Notes: generated by a model not told the origin, from the sequence alone. A stretch of 64,000 nt of DNA from Streptomyces sp. MST-110588 (GCF_022695595.1 NZ_CP074380.1:6786501-6850500), one strand, 5' to 3'. Numbered from the stretch's first letter, positions 42,728 through 53,115 are shown. Translations and numbers: made by a program.

Positions 42728-44155
42728 ATGCTGACAATCCTCGGATTTGTCATGATCGCGGCATTCCTGGTGCTGATCATGACGAAGAAGATGTCGCCGA
42801 TGGCGGCACTCGTGCTCATTCCCGTGCTGTTCTGCGTGCTGGCGGGGAAGGGCGCGCACCTGGGCGACTACGTCCTGAAGGGCATCGGCGACCTGGCCCC
42901 CACCGCCGCGATGCTGATGTTCGCCATCATCTACTTCGGCGTGATGATCGACGTCGGGCTCTTCGACCCGGTCGTCCGCGGCATCCTGCGGTTCTGCAAG
43001 GCCGACCCGCTGCGGGTCGTCGTGGGCACCGCCCTGCTCGCCGCCATCGTCTCCCTGGACGGCGACGGCTCCACCACCTTCATGATCACGGTGTCCGCGC
43101 TGTACCCGCTCTACCGCCGGCTGAAGATGAGCCCGGTGATCATGACCGGGGTCGCCGCCACCGCCAACGGCGTGATGAACACCCTGCCCTGGGGCGGCCC
43201 GACCGCCCGTGCCGCCACCGCGCTCAAGCTGGACGCCGGCGACATCTTCGTACCGATGATCCCCGCGCTGGCCACCGGCCTGGCCGGGGTCTTCCTCCTG
43301 GCGTACGTCCTGGGCCGGCGGGAGCGCAAGCGGCTCGGTGTGCTCGTCCTCGAACAGGTCCTCCCGGAGCGCGAGAGCGAGCAGGCGCTCGTACCGGCCG
43401 GCGGTTCCGGACCGGGTACGGGTTCCGGCTCCAAGGGCCGTACGGACCAGGGCACCGGGGCAGCCGGCTCCGGCGCCGGCACCGGCTCCGGAGAGGCGGA
43501 CGTGGACGGCGAGCCGCAGGGGCTGGACCCGCGCCGCGCCACCCTGCGCCCCAAGCTCTACTGGTTCAACGCCGCGCTCACCGTTGCCCTGCTGACCCTC
43601 CTCATCCTCCAGACACTCCCGATCCCGGTGCTCTTCCTGCTCGGTGCCGCCCTCGCGCTCACCGTCAACTTCCCCCGGATGCACGACCAGAAGGCCCGGA
43701 TCGCCGCCCACGCCGAGAACGTCGTGAACGTCTCCGGCATGGTCTTCGCCGCCGCCGTCTTCACCGGCGTCCTGACCGGGACGGGCATGGTCGGGCACAT
43801 GGCGCACCGGCTCGTCGACAGCGTCCCCGACGCGCTCGGACCGCACATGGGCATCGTCACCGGGGTCCTGAGCGTCCCGCTCACCTACTTCATGTCCAAC
43901 GACGGCTTCTACTTCGGCATCGTGCCGATCCTCGCCCAGGCCGGGGCCGCACACGGCGTCGAGCCGGTCGAGATCGCCCGTGCCTCGCTCGTCGGGCAGG
44001 CCCTGCACATGTCCAGCCCGCTGGTTCCCGCCGTGTACGTCCTGGTCGGCATGGCGAAGGTGGAATTCGGCGACCACACCAGGTTCACCGTCAAATGGGC
44101 CGCGCTGACCTCCCTGGTGGTCCTGGGCGCCGGACTCCTGTACGGAATCATCTGA
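42728..44155 (+). CDS. CitMHS-family divalent metal-citrate/organic-acid transporter
   Basis: A 475-residue membrane carrier with about 11 helices. TMSPMAAL-type KKMSPMAALVLIPVLF, LDGDGSTTFMITVSALYPLY, GVMNTLPWGGPTARAATAL and YFMSNDGFYFGIVPILAQAG are the conserved CitMHS blocks. A hydrophilic Gly/Ser-rich loop of about 60 residues splits the two halves. GAGG precedes the ATG at 42728. It diverges from hmgA over a 272-bp gap, so the hmgA operator could affect both. The family imports citrate complexed with Mg, Ca or other metals. Confidence 0.92.
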   Translation: MLTILGFVMIAAFLVLIMTKKMSPMAALVLIPVLFCVLAGKGAHLGDYVLKGIGDLAPTAAMLMFAIIYFGVMIDVGLFDPVVRGILRFCKADPLRVVVGTALLAAIVSLDGDGSTTFMITVSALYPLYRRLKMSPVIMTGVAATANGVMNTLPWGGPTARAATALKLDAGDIFVPMIPALATGLAGVFLLAYVLGRRERKRLGVLVLEQVLPERESEQALVPAGGSGPGTGSGSKGRTDQGTGAAGSGAGTGSGEADVDGEPQGLDPRRATLRPKLYWFNAALTVALLTLLILQTLPIPVLFLLGAALALTVNFPRMHDQKARIAAHAENVVNVSGMVFAAAVFTGVLTGTGMVGHMAHRLVDSVPDALGPHMGIVTGVLSVPLTYFMSNDGFYFGIVPILAQAGAAHGVEPVEIARASLVGQALHMSSPLVPAVYVLVGMAKVEFGDHTRFTVKWAALTSLVVLGAGLLYGII

Positions 44156-44202
44156 CGCAGGGAACCGCCGGGCGGGAACAGCGGCAGCGGTAGCGTGGAA
44201 CC

Positions 44203-45036
44203 ATGCCGGAGCCGTCGCCCGCCCGCTTCTTCGGCCGGCTCGCCGAGAGCTACCACCTGCTGTACGCGGACTGGGCCGCGGCGGTGATCCGGCAGGGCCG
44301 CGCCCTGGACGCGTACATACGGGCCGCGCCGTCCGCGCCGGGCGAGGAACCCCGCGCTCCCCGCGATCCCCACGGCCTCCCTCGCCCCCGCCGTCTCCTG
44401 GACTGCGCCTGCGGCATCGGCACCCAGGCCGTCGGGCTGGCCGCCGCCGGACACGACGTCACCGGTACGGACCTGAGCCCGGTCGCCGCCGCCCGCGCGG
44501 CCCGGGAGGCGGCCGGCCGGGGCCTGCGCCTGCGGACGGCCGCCGCCGACATGCGGCGGCTGCCCTTCCGCGACGGCGAGTTCGACGCCGTGGTGTGCGC
44601 CGACAACTCCCTGGCCCACCTGCTCACCCCGCAGGACGTACGTGCCGCGCTGCGCTCCATGGAGCGGGTGCTGCGGCCGGGCGGACTGCTGCTGATCGGC
44701 ATGCGCGCCTACGAACAGGCGCGCGCCGAGCGGCCGGAGAGCACCCCGCTGCGTGTGGCCCGCACCCCTGACGGCGGCCGGGTCGTCACCTTCCAGCTCT
44801 GGGAGTGGCACGAGGACGGCGAGCACTACGACTTCGACCTCGTCCAACTGCTGCCGCACGGCGACACCTGGGAGGTACGGTCGGGCCGCACCACCTCCTG
44901 GGCCCTGAGCCGGGACCAGGTGACCGGTTTCGTCCGGGAGGTTGGGCTGGAGGTGACCGGCTGGCACGAGCCGGCGGACAGCGGCTTCTTCCAGCCACTG
45001 CTGACGGCCCGCAAGAGGCCGGCACCGACCGGCTGA
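44203..45036 (+). CDS. Class I SAM-dependent methyltransferase
   Basis: A 277-residue methyltransferase. Motif I is LLDCACGIGTQAVGLAAAGH, the ribose-binding acid is in VTGTDLSPVA, motif II/IV is GEFDAVVCADNSLAHLL and motif VI is RVLRPGGLLLIGMR. The C-terminal beta region (VVTFQLWEWHEDGEHYDFDL) resembles glycine/sarcosine N-methyltransferase-like enzymes, but the substrate is not determined. It starts at ATG 44203, 47 bp after the CitMHS gene on the same strand. Confidence 0.85.
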   Translation: MPEPSPARFFGRLAESYHLLYADWAAAVIRQGRALDAYIRAAPSAPGEEPRAPRDPHGLPRPRRLLDCACGIGTQAVGLAAAGHDVTGTDLSPVAAARAAREAAGRGLRLRTAAADMRRLPFRDGEFDAVVCADNSLAHLLTPQDVRAALRSMERVLRPGGLLLIGMRAYEQARAERPESTPLRVARTPDGGRVVTFQLWEWHEDGEHYDFDLVQLLPHGDTWEVRSGRTTSWALSRDQVTGFVREVGLEVTGWHEPADSGFFQPLLTARKRPAPTG

Positions 45037-45162
45037 CGGCCCGCCCCGCGCGTCGCGCCCGGGGCAGCCTGGCGTCACAAAACCACCGGGGATAATTTGA
45101 GGTGCCTACGGTCGCGGTCGGGTCCGTACGCCTCAGCAGCCACCCCGTCCCGGGAGGACGAC

Positions 45163-46581
<1,419 letters not shown>

Positions 46582-46701
46582 GATCCTTCCGCCGAGGCTG
46601 CCGCTTCGGGCCGGTCCTTGCCGGGCTACGCGGACCGGACCGGCCCTCCGGGCTCGCCCGGCCCCTCGGCAGCCGTCCACGAAGAACGGAACCCCGCCAC
46701 C

Positions 46702-47784
46702 ATGACCCGCGCCGCCGTACTGCCCGCCGTGGGCGCCCCGCTGGAGATCGCCGACATCGCCCTGCCCGACCCGGGGCCGGGCCGGATCAGGGTCCGGCTC
46801 GCCGCGGCCGGCGTCTGCCACTCCGACCTGTCGCTGTCGAACGGGACGCTGCGCCAGCCCGCTCCCGCCGTACTGGGGCACGAGGGCTCGGGCACCGTCA
46901 CCGCCGTCGGCGAGGGCGTCACCACCGTCGCGCCCGGCGACCGGATCGTCCTGAACTGGGCGCCGTCCTGCGGGAACTGTCACTTCTGCGGGCTCGGCGA
47001 ACCCTGGCTGTGCGCCGCCGCGGGTGCTGCCGCCGCCACCCCGTACGCCACCCGCGCCGCCGACGGCAGCGCCTTGTACCCGGGCCTGGGCACCGCCGCC
47101 TTCGCCGAGGAGACGGTCGTCCCCGCGCGCGCCGCGCTGCCGCTGCCGGACGGTGTGCCGCTCGCCGACGCCGCGCTGCTCGGCTGCGCCGTGCTGACCG
47201 GCTGGGGCGCGGTGCACCACGCGGCGCGGGTCCGGGCGGGTGAGTCCGTGGTGGTCCTCGGCGCCGGCGGGGTGGGGCTGGCCACGCTGAGGGCCGCACG
47301 TGTGGCGGGCGCCGGTGAGCTGATCGCCGTCGATGTCTCCCCGGAGAAGGAAGCACTGGCGCGCTCGGCCGGTGCCACCGATTTCCTCGTGGCCGCCGAG
47401 GACACCGCCAAGCGGGTCCGCGCGCTGACCGGCGGATACGGCGCGGATGTCGCGATCGAGTGCGTGGGCCGTGCCGCGACGATCCGTACGGCCTGGTCCG
47501 CCACCCGGCGCGGCGGCCGTACCACCGTCGTCGGCATCGGCGGCCAGGACGAACAGGTCACCTTCTCCGCCCTGGAGCTGTTCTACTTCGGCCGTAGGCT
47601 GTCGGGCTGTGTGTACGGCAACAGCGACCCCGCCGCAGATCTCCCGGTGATCGCCGGGCATGTCCGCAGCGGCGCGTTCGACCTCTCGGGGCTGGTCACC
47701 GAACGCATCGGCCTGGAGGACATCCCGGCCGCGTTCGACGCCATGCGGGCGGGCAGGGGAGGCCGCGCGCTGGTCGTGTTCTGA
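46702..47784 (+). CDS. Zinc-dependent alcohol dehydrogenase (MDR family)
   Basis: A 360-residue medium-chain dehydrogenase. The catalytic zinc ligands are in AAGVCHSDLS, VLGHEGSGTV and the later LLGCAVLTGWG Cys; the structural zinc loop CGNCHFCGLGEPWLC has all four Cys. The cofactor fold is VVLGAGGVGLATLRAARVAG followed by VDVSPEK, whose Asp favours NAD. It starts at ATG 46702. With the upstream aldehyde dehydrogenase it forms an alcohol-to-acid pair, close to the mycothiol-independent class III-like branch. Confidence 0.92.
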   Translation: MTRAAVLPAVGAPLEIADIALPDPGPGRIRVRLAAAGVCHSDLSLSNGTLRQPAPAVLGHEGSGTVTAVGEGVTTVAPGDRIVLNWAPSCGNCHFCGLGEPWLCAAAGAAAATPYATRAADGSALYPGLGTAAFAEETVVPARAALPLPDGVPLADAALLGCAVLTGWGAVHHAARVRAGESVVVLGAGGVGLATLRAARVAGAGELIAVDVSPEKEALARSAGATDFLVAAEDTAKRVRALTGGYGADVAIECVGRAATIRTAWSATRRGGRTTVVGIGGQDEQVTFSALELFYFGRRLSGCVYGNSDPAADLPVIAGHVRSGAFDLSGLVTERIGLEDIPAAFDAMRAGRGGRALVVF

Positions 47785-47849
47785 GCACCGGGCCCGGACC
47801 CGGGGGTTCACGTGCCCGAGGGTTCCGGTGTGCGCCTGGCGGTCACCGC

Positions 47850-48503
47850 TCAGTCGTGTGCCGGGAGCCGGTCCGGGTGCCGCAGCGCCAGCCCGTCCAC
47901 GAGCGCGCGCAGCCCCGTCTCGAACGCCCCCTCGTCCACCTGCTGTTGGTGCTCCGCCAGCAGGTGGGCCCGGCCGAGGTGCGGGTATTCCCGGGGATCG
48001 TAGGCGCTCGGGTCGTCCACGAAGCCGCGGGCGAAGGAGCCGAGCGCGGAGCCCGCGACGAAGTAGCGGACCATGGCACAGATCCGGGTGGCCTGCGCGG
48101 GCGGCCAGCCGGCCGCGACCATGCCGCCGAAGGCCGCGTCCGCCATCCTCAGCGCGGCCGGCCGGCGGCCGGGGCCCTGGGCGAGGACCGGCACGATGCT
48201 GGGGTGCGCGGCGAGTGCCGCGCGGTAGGAGCGGGCCCACTCCAGGAGGCCGGTGCGCCAGTCGGCGCCCACGCCGAAGGCGGACACCTCGACCTGGGCG
48301 ACGACGGAGTCGGCGACCGCGTCCAGGAGCTCGTCCTTGGTCGCGAAGTGGTTGTACAACGACGGCCCGCTCACGCCCAGTTCGGCGGCCAGGCGGCGGG
48401 TGGAGAGCGCCGGCAGCCCTTCCGCGTCGATGAGCGCCAGCGCGGTGGTGACGATGCGTTCGCGGCTCAGCAGGGGCTTGCGGGGTCGGGCCATGGCGCT
48501 CAT
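47850..48503 (-). CDS. TetR-family regulator
   Basis: About 217 residues. The helix-turn-helix is RERIVTTALALIDAEGLPAL, STRRLAAELGVSGPSLYNHF; the C-terminal domain is helical with HPSIVPVLAQGPGRRPAALR, of the TetR_C type. The start is ATG 48503 or ATG 48494; neither has a clear ribosome-binding site. It diverges from the acyl-CoA dehydrogenase gene and converges on the alcohol dehydrogenase gene. A TAGC-GGT-GCTA palindrome lies 24 bp upstream of its start, suggesting self-control and control of the dehydrogenase. Confidence 0.88.
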   Translation of the reverse strand: MSAMARPRKPLLSRERIVTTALALIDAEGLPALSTRRLAAELGVSGPSLYNHFATKDELLDAVADSVVAQVEVSAFGVGADWRTGLLEWARSYRAALAAHPSIVPVLAQGPGRRPAALRMADAAFGGMVAAGWPPAQATRICAMVRYFVAGSALGSFARGFVDDPSAYDPREYPHLGRAHLLAEHQQQVDEGAFETGLRALVDGLALRHPDRLPAHD

Positions 48504-48526
48504 AGTAGAGGCCGCCACCGTAAAAC

Positions 48527-48537
48527 TAGCGGTGCTA
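48527..48537. promoter_or_regulatory. Palindromic operator TAGCggtGCTA
   Basis: A perfect inverted repeat TAGC-GGT-GCTA in a short AT-rich stretch (AAACTAGCGGTGCTAATTAA) between the TetR gene and the acyl-CoA dehydrogenase gene. The position fits the TetR operator; binding is inferred. Confidence 0.5.
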
Positions 48538-48547
48538 ATTAATGCGC

Positions 48548-48619
48548 TGACCGACTTGACCGACCTGACCGACCTGACCGACCTGACCGACCTGTTCGGC
48601 CTGATGGGCCTGATGGGCG
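48548..48619 (+). repeat. 9-bp tandem repeat TGACCGACC before the acyl-CoA dehydrogenase gene
   Basis: Five near-perfect copies of TGACCGACC (48548-48592) are followed by three diverged copies (TGTTCGGCC, TGATGGGCC, TGATGGGCG). They lie in the leader 30-100 bp upstream of the ATG. The unit is three codons long, but no start opens that frame. Confidence 0.8.
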
Positions 48620-48649
48620 AAAGCCCGAAGCGCTGGAGACGGAGACCGG

Positions 48650-49810
48650 ATGAATCTCGGACTCGGCGAGGAGCAGGCCGCCGTACGCCGGCTCGCCAAG
48701 GACTTCGTCGCCCGCGAGGTCACGCCGTACGCCGCCGAGTGGGACCGCCGGGAGCGGGTCGACCGGGGCATCGTGAAGAAACTCGGTGCGGTCGGCTTCC
48801 TCGGCCTCACCCTCCCCGAGGAGTACGGCGGCAGCGGCGGCGACCACCTCTCCTACGCCCTGGTCACCGAGGAACTGGGCCGTGGTGACTCCGCGGTGCG
48901 CGGCATCGTCTCCGTGTCCCTGGGCCTGGTCGCCAAGACCATCGCGGCCTGGGGCGGGGAGGAGCACAAGCGGCGGTGGCTGCCGCCCCTGGCCTCCGGC
49001 GAGGCCGTCGGCTGCTTCGCCCTGACCGAGCCGGGCACCGGGTCCGACGCGGGCAGCCTGGCGACCCGGGCCGTACGGGACGGCGCGGAGTATGTGATCA
49101 ACGGCAGCAAGATGTTCATCACCAACGGGACCTGGGCGGACGTCGTCCTGCTCTTCGCCCGTACGACGGACGCCGACGACGCTTCCGGTCACCGGGGCAT
49201 CAGCGCCTTCCTCGTACCGGCCGACACCCCGGGCCTGGAACGCCGGGAGATCCACGGCAAGCTGGGCCTGCGCGGCCAGGCCACCGCCGAACTGCTGCTC
49301 ACCGATGTCCGGGTGCCTGCCTCGGCCCTGCTGGCTCCCCAGGGCAAGGGCTTCGCGGTCGCCATGTCGGCGCTGGCCAAGGGCCGGATGTCGGTCGCCG
49401 CGGGCTGTGTGGGGATCGCGCAGGCCGCGCTGGACGCCGCCGTCGGGTACGCCACCGAGCGTGAGCAGTTCGGCAAGACCCTCGCCCATCACCAGCTCGT
49501 ACAGGAGCTGATCAGCGACATCGCGGTGGACGTGGACGCCGCGCGGCTGCTCACCTGGCGGGTCGCCGACCTGATCGACCGCGGCGAGCCGTTCGCCACC
49601 GAGGCGTCCAAGGCCAAGCTCTTCGCCTCCGAAGCGGCGGTACGGGCCGCCGGCAACGCCCTCCAGGTCTTCGGCGGCTACGGCTACATCGACGAGTACC
49701 CGGTCGGCAAACTGCTCCGCGACGCCCGCGTGATGACGCTGTACGAGGGCACCAGCCAGATCCAGAAACTGATCATCGGGCGTGCGCTGACGGGCGTTTC
49801 GGCCTTCTGA
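48650..49810 (+). CDS. Acyl-CoA dehydrogenase
   Basis: A 386-residue FAD flavoprotein. CFALTEPGTGSDAGSLATRA and FITNGTWADVVLLFART are the flavin/substrate blocks, FGKTLAHHQLVQELISDIAV is the C-terminal helix pair and RDARVMTLYEGTSQIQKLII holds the catalytic Glu. It introduces the alpha,beta double bond of an acyl-CoA and passes electrons to ETF. Chain length cannot be told. The ATG at 48650 has GGAGAC just upstream. It is probably repressed by the divergent TetR. Confidence 0.95.
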   Translation: MNLGLGEEQAAVRRLAKDFVAREVTPYAAEWDRRERVDRGIVKKLGAVGFLGLTLPEEYGGSGGDHLSYALVTEELGRGDSAVRGIVSVSLGLVAKTIAAWGGEEHKRRWLPPLASGEAVGCFALTEPGTGSDAGSLATRAVRDGAEYVINGSKMFITNGTWADVVLLFARTTDADDASGHRGISAFLVPADTPGLERREIHGKLGLRGQATAELLLTDVRVPASALLAPQGKGFAVAMSALAKGRMSVAAGCVGIAQAALDAAVGYATEREQFGKTLAHHQLVQELISDIAVDVDAARLLTWRVADLIDRGEPFATEASKAKLFASEAAVRAAGNALQVFGGYGYIDEYPVGKLLRDARVMTLYEGTSQIQKLIIGRALTGVSAF

Positions 49811-49828
49811 GACGGACCCGGCCCGTAC

Positions 49829-50308
49829 TCACTCCGGCTTCGGCCGGGACCGCAGGTAACGCATCTGGACATGGCTGAGGTCATGCGCCCGCCGCATGTG
49901 ACGGGTGATCACCTCCAGTTCGTCCTCGGTGTGGGTGTCGAGCAGCGCCTCCCACTCCCGGCCCAGGTCGTCCCACACCGCGGTGACGCGGGCGACGCGC
50001 TCGGGAACCGGGGCGACCAGCACCCGGCGGCGGTCGCCCGGGTCGGGCCTGCGGGCCACGTAGCCCGCTTTTTCGAGCCGGTCCACCAGTCGGGTGGCCG
50101 AGCCTGTGGTCAGTCCCGACATCTCGGCGATCTGCTTGACGGTGAGCGGCTCGGGTTCGGCCGTCAGCAGGCTCAGGCACTGCATGTCCGTCGGGTGCAT
50201 GCCGAGGTGGTCGGCGACGGCTTGGTTGAACAGGACGTATGCCGCCATGTAGCGGCGGGACTCCCTCGACAGTTCCTTGTGCAGCTTTGCCCGACGCGAG
50301 TCCGTCAC
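49829..50308 (-). CDS. MarR-family regulator
   Basis: A 159-residue winged-helix regulator. MHPTDMQCLSLLTAEPEPLT, VKQIAEMSGLTTGSATRLVD, RLEKAGYVARRPDPGDRRRVLV give helices 2-4 and the wing with the conserved D-x-R-R. The GTG at 50308 has GGGGTG upstream; GTG 50317 is possible. It diverges from the NmrA-like gene with two perfect palindromes between, so it probably represses both. The ligand is unknown, often a phenolic compound in this family. Confidence 0.9.
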   Translation of the reverse strand: MTDSRRAKLHKELSRESRRYMAAYVLFNQAVADHLGMHPTDMQCLSLLTAEPEPLTVKQIAEMSGLTTGSATRLVDRLEKAGYVARRPDPGDRRRVLVAPVPERVARVTAVWDDLGREWEALLDTHTEDELEVITRHMRRAHDLSHVQMRYLRSRPKPE

Positions 50309-50329
50309 GTGGATCACACCCCAAAATTC

Positions 50330-50384
50330 GCTGCGCGGCGCAGCGAGATCCCGTAGCCTCCTGTGTGACGCATCAACTGCGTCA
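50330..50384. promoter_or_regulatory. Two palindromic operators between MarR and NmrA genes
   Basis: GCTGCGC-G-GCGCAGC (50330-50344) and TGACGCA-N5-TGCGTCA (50366-50384) are perfect inverted repeats with different sequences. The second is followed by a repeated CACGCAGTCA half-site. MarR dimers bind such 15-20 bp palindromes; two sites suggest control of both divergent promoters. Confidence 0.6.
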
Positions 50385-50426
50385 CGCAGTCATTTGTTGT
50401 GCAATTATTTCATCCCCAGGAGAATC

Positions 50427-51308
50427 ATGCTCACCGTCGCCGTCACCGGAGCCACCGGCGCCCAGGGCGGGGCCACCGCCCGTACGCTGCTGGCCGCCGG
50501 ACACCAAGTGCGCGCCCTGACCCGTCGGCCCGCCTCGCCCGCCGCCGACACCCTGCGCCGCCTCGGCGCCGACGTGCGTCACGCCGACTTCGAGGACCGC
50601 GCCTCCCTGGACGCCGCCCTTGCCGGCGCCGACTCGCTCTTCGCGGTCACCACCCCGTTCGGCACCGACACCGCCACCGAGACCCGGCAGGGCACGGCCC
50701 TGGTCGACGCCGCGGCAGCCGCCCGCCTCGGGCACATCGTGTTCACCTCCGCCGCCCACGCCGACCGTGGCACCGGCATCCCGCACTACGAGAGCAAGTA
50801 CCTGGTCGAGCGGCACCTGCGGGCGGCCGGCGTGCCCTGGACGGTCATCGCTCCGGCGGCGTTCATGGACAACTACGCCAGTGGCTGGACCCTCGACGGG
50901 CTGCGCGCGGGCGCCTTCGCCTGGCCCATGCCCACCGGCCGGCCGCTCACCCTCATCCCCGCCGCAGACATCGGCGCGTTCGCGGCGCTGGTCCTGCGGC
51001 GCCGCGAGGACTTCGCCGGACAGCGCCTGGACATCGCCTCCGACGAGCGCACCCCCGAGGAGATCGCGCAGATCCTCACGGCGGCCATCGGCCGCCCGGT
51101 CACCCACCAGGAGGTGCCTTTGGCTCAGGTCCGGACCTATTCGGCGGACCTGGCGGCGATGTTCGCGTACTTCGCCACCTCCGGCCTGGACGTCGACGTG
51201 GCCGCACTGCGCCGTGACCACCCCGAAGCCGGCTGGCACAGCTTCGCCGACTGGGCCGCCGGGCAGGACTGGCCCGCACTCCTGTCCGCCGCGCCCGCCC
51301 ACCGCTGA
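50427..51308 (+). CDS. NmrA-like NAD(P)-binding protein
   Basis: A 293-residue extended-SDR protein. The N-terminal TVAVTGATGAQGGATARTLL is the NmrA-type dinucleotide loop (GATGxQG), followed by ALTRRPAS with the NADP-favouring Arg. HIVFTSAAHADRGTGIPHYESK has Ser and Lys but not the classic YxxxK, so it may sense NADP or act as quinone reductase like QorB. The ATG at 50427 has AGGAG. It diverges from the MarR gene and is its likely target. Confidence 0.88.
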   Translation: MLTVAVTGATGAQGGATARTLLAAGHQVRALTRRPASPAADTLRRLGADVRHADFEDRASLDAALAGADSLFAVTTPFGTDTATETRQGTALVDAAAAARLGHIVFTSAAHADRGTGIPHYESKYLVERHLRAAGVPWTVIAPAAFMDNYASGWTLDGLRAGAFAWPMPTGRPLTLIPAADIGAFAALVLRRREDFAGQRLDIASDERTPEEIAQILTAAIGRPVTHQEVPLAQVRTYSADLAAMFAYFATSGLDVDVAALRRDHPEAGWHSFADWAAGQDWPALLSAAPAHR

Positions 51309-51348
51309 CCCTCCCGCCCGTCCCCGCCACGAGAGAGCGCCTTCCCTC

Positions 51349-51768
51349 ATGAAGCCCATCGGCCACTGGCTCAACCGCACCGACGCGGCCCTCACCCGCT
51401 GCATGAACGAGATGCTGGAGGAGTCCGGCCTCACCCGGATCGCCTGGCAGATCCTCAACGTCATCAAGGACACCCCCGAGATCTCCGACGCCGAGGTCCG
51501 CTCCGTCCTCGTCACCCATGCCGACGCCCCCACGCTGACCGCCGCCGTCGAGGCCGTGCTCGCCGGCGGCTGGGCGGACCGGCCCGCACCGGGCCGGCTC
51601 GCCCTCACCGCCGACGGCCGCCGGCGTCTGACGGAGGCCGCCGGACGCGTCGCCGCGTTCCGCGACCTGTCGACCGCCGGTATCTCACCGGAGGAGTACC
51701 GCACGGCCGTCCTCGTCCTGGAACGCATGACCCACAACCTCGAAACGGCGACCGGAGCCGGCCGCTGA
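51349..51768 (+). CDS. MarR-like winged-helix protein
   Basis: A 139-residue protein. GHWLNRTDAALTRCMNEMLE, then LTRIAWQILNVIKDTPEISD, and LALTADGRRRLTEAAGRVA follow a winged-helix order with a long N-terminal dimer helix, as in MarR-type regulators that lack the usual D-x-R wing motif. The wing is short and Pro-rich. It begins at ATG 51349, 40 bp after the NmrA-like gene, so both probably share a transcript. Confidence 0.7.
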   Translation: MKPIGHWLNRTDAALTRCMNEMLEESGLTRIAWQILNVIKDTPEISDAEVRSVLVTHADAPTLTAAVEAVLAGGWADRPAPGRLALTADGRRRLTEAAGRVAAFRDLSTAGISPEEYRTAVLVLERMTHNLETATGAGR

Positions 51769-51894
51769 CCGCGGCACCCTGTAGGGCGGTGGCCGGTTCC
51801 CTGTGGCCGTAGCGGGTGGTGGGCGGTTCCCGCCACCGGCTCGGAGCGCCCGCACGGTCGGCCCGCGCGCCGGGTCCGGGCTCCGTCGGACGGG

Positions 51895-51954
51895 TCCTTG
51901 TCCGATGAGCCCTTGTCGGATGGACCCTTGTCAGGCGGGCCCTTGTCAGGCGGG
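51895..51954. repeat. Four 15-bp tandem repeats across the hydrolase stop codon
   Basis: CCCTTGTCAGGCGGG at 51940-51954 and 51925-51939 are identical, with two diverged copies at 51910-51924 and 51895-51909. The first copy holds the stop codon and last codons of the hydrolase gene, so the 3' end of that gene has been duplicated outward. Confidence 0.8.
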
Positions 51955-53115
51955 CTTCGCCAGATGCTCCTCCAGGAACGCGGCGAGCGTGGCCCGTACC
52001 TCCGCGACGCCCTGCCCCGGCGGCAGCGTGCCGAAGGATGCCGCGTCGTCCGGGTCGTCCGGATCGCGCAGGCCCAACGGCTCGGCGAGCACGTCGAAGT
52101 CGGTGGCCGTCCAGTGCCCGGCGCCCGATACCTCCACGCGGCGGCGCGGGCCCCGCAGCAGTGGCCACAGCCGGTCCCAGCCGGCCAGGACCTCCGGGTC
52201 GTGCGGGTCCGGCGGAGTCGTCGCGCACAGCAGTACGGGGACATCCAGGCCGGTGGTGAGCGCCTGGCCGTACAGACTGCCGTCCAGCACCGCGGCAGCC
52301 GCCACCCGCGGATCGAGCCGCGCCAGCTCGACGGCCGCGGCACCGCCCAGCGAGTGCCCGGCGACCGCGATACGGGCGGGGTCGAGCAGCGCCTGCCACG
52401 GTGAACCGGCGGCCAGCAGCCGGTCCAGGACGAACCGCAGGTCGGCGACGCGGGTGGTGAGGTAGCGGTCTTCGAGATCAGTAGCGGGGCCGGACCCGGG
52501 CCGGTCATCCGCTGCCTCGTTCACCGCCTCGTTCTCTTCGCCGGCCCTCTCGGACTCCTCGGCTCCCTCGGACTCCTCGTCCTGCTCGCCGAAGTCCGGC
52601 TCGCAGTGCGGGACGACGCGGCCGTCCGGGAAGGCGACACCGGCGGCGTCCGAGGGGTGGTCGACGCCCGCGACGCACCAGCCGCGCGAGGCCAGTTCCT
52701 CGGCCAGTACGGTCAGTCCGGCCCGGTACTCGCCCAGGCCGGGGGAGAGCAGCACCAGCGGCCGGAGCGTACCGCCGGCCACGGGAGCGCCGTCCACGGC
52801 GTGCGTCCCGGTCCGCGCCAGCGCCTCGCACAGCGCCGGGTCGAGTTCCTCGTCCTCCTCCGCCCAGGCGTCAAGCACCAGTTCGGCCACCGGCGGTGCC
52901 AGGTAGGGCGCGGACACCGGAGCGCTGCCGGCGTGCGGGGCCGATGCCTCGGCTGCCGGGTACCAGAGCTGCACCATCAGCTCGCGCCGGAGGTCCTGTG
53001 ACCACGGGTCGGCGCGGTCGGGGTCGGTGAGGTGCAGGGCCCGTGTTCCCACCGGGTGGGGTCCGGTGGGCCCCGGCAGTTGTAGGCGCGGGGTGTTCGT
53101 GTGCCGGCCGGTCAT
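51946..53115 (-). CDS. Alpha/beta-hydrolase, platelet-activating-factor acetylhydrolase-like
   Basis: A 389-residue hydrolase. VQLWYPAAEAS and PLVLLSPGLGEYRAGLTVLA are the early blocks of the PAF-acetylhydrolase/dienelactone-hydrolase-like group; the nucleophile is in IAVAGHSLGGAAAVEL, and SGAGHWTATDF has the His. An acidic Glu/Asp-rich insertion (about residues 180-225) is unusual. No signal peptide is seen. The start is ATG 53115 with GGAGAAG upstream, or GTG 53133. It diverges from the TetR gene at 53368. Confidence 0.82.
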   Translation of the reverse strand: MTGRHTNTPRLQLPGPTGPHPVGTRALHLTDPDRADPWSQDLRRELMVQLWYPAAEASAPHAGSAPVSAPYLAPPVAELVLDAWAEEDEELDPALCEALARTGTHAVDGAPVAGGTLRPLVLLSPGLGEYRAGLTVLAEELASRGWCVAGVDHPSDAAGVAFPDGRVVPHCEPDFGEQDEESEGAEESERAGEENEAVNEAADDRPGSGPATDLEDRYLTTRVADLRFVLDRLLAAGSPWQALLDPARIAVAGHSLGGAAAVELARLDPRVAAAAVLDGSLYGQALTTGLDVPVLLCATTPPDPHDPEVLAGWDRLWPLLRGPRRRVEVSGAGHWTATDFDVLAEPLGLRDPDDPDDAASFGTLPPGQGVAEVRATLAAFLEEHLAKPA

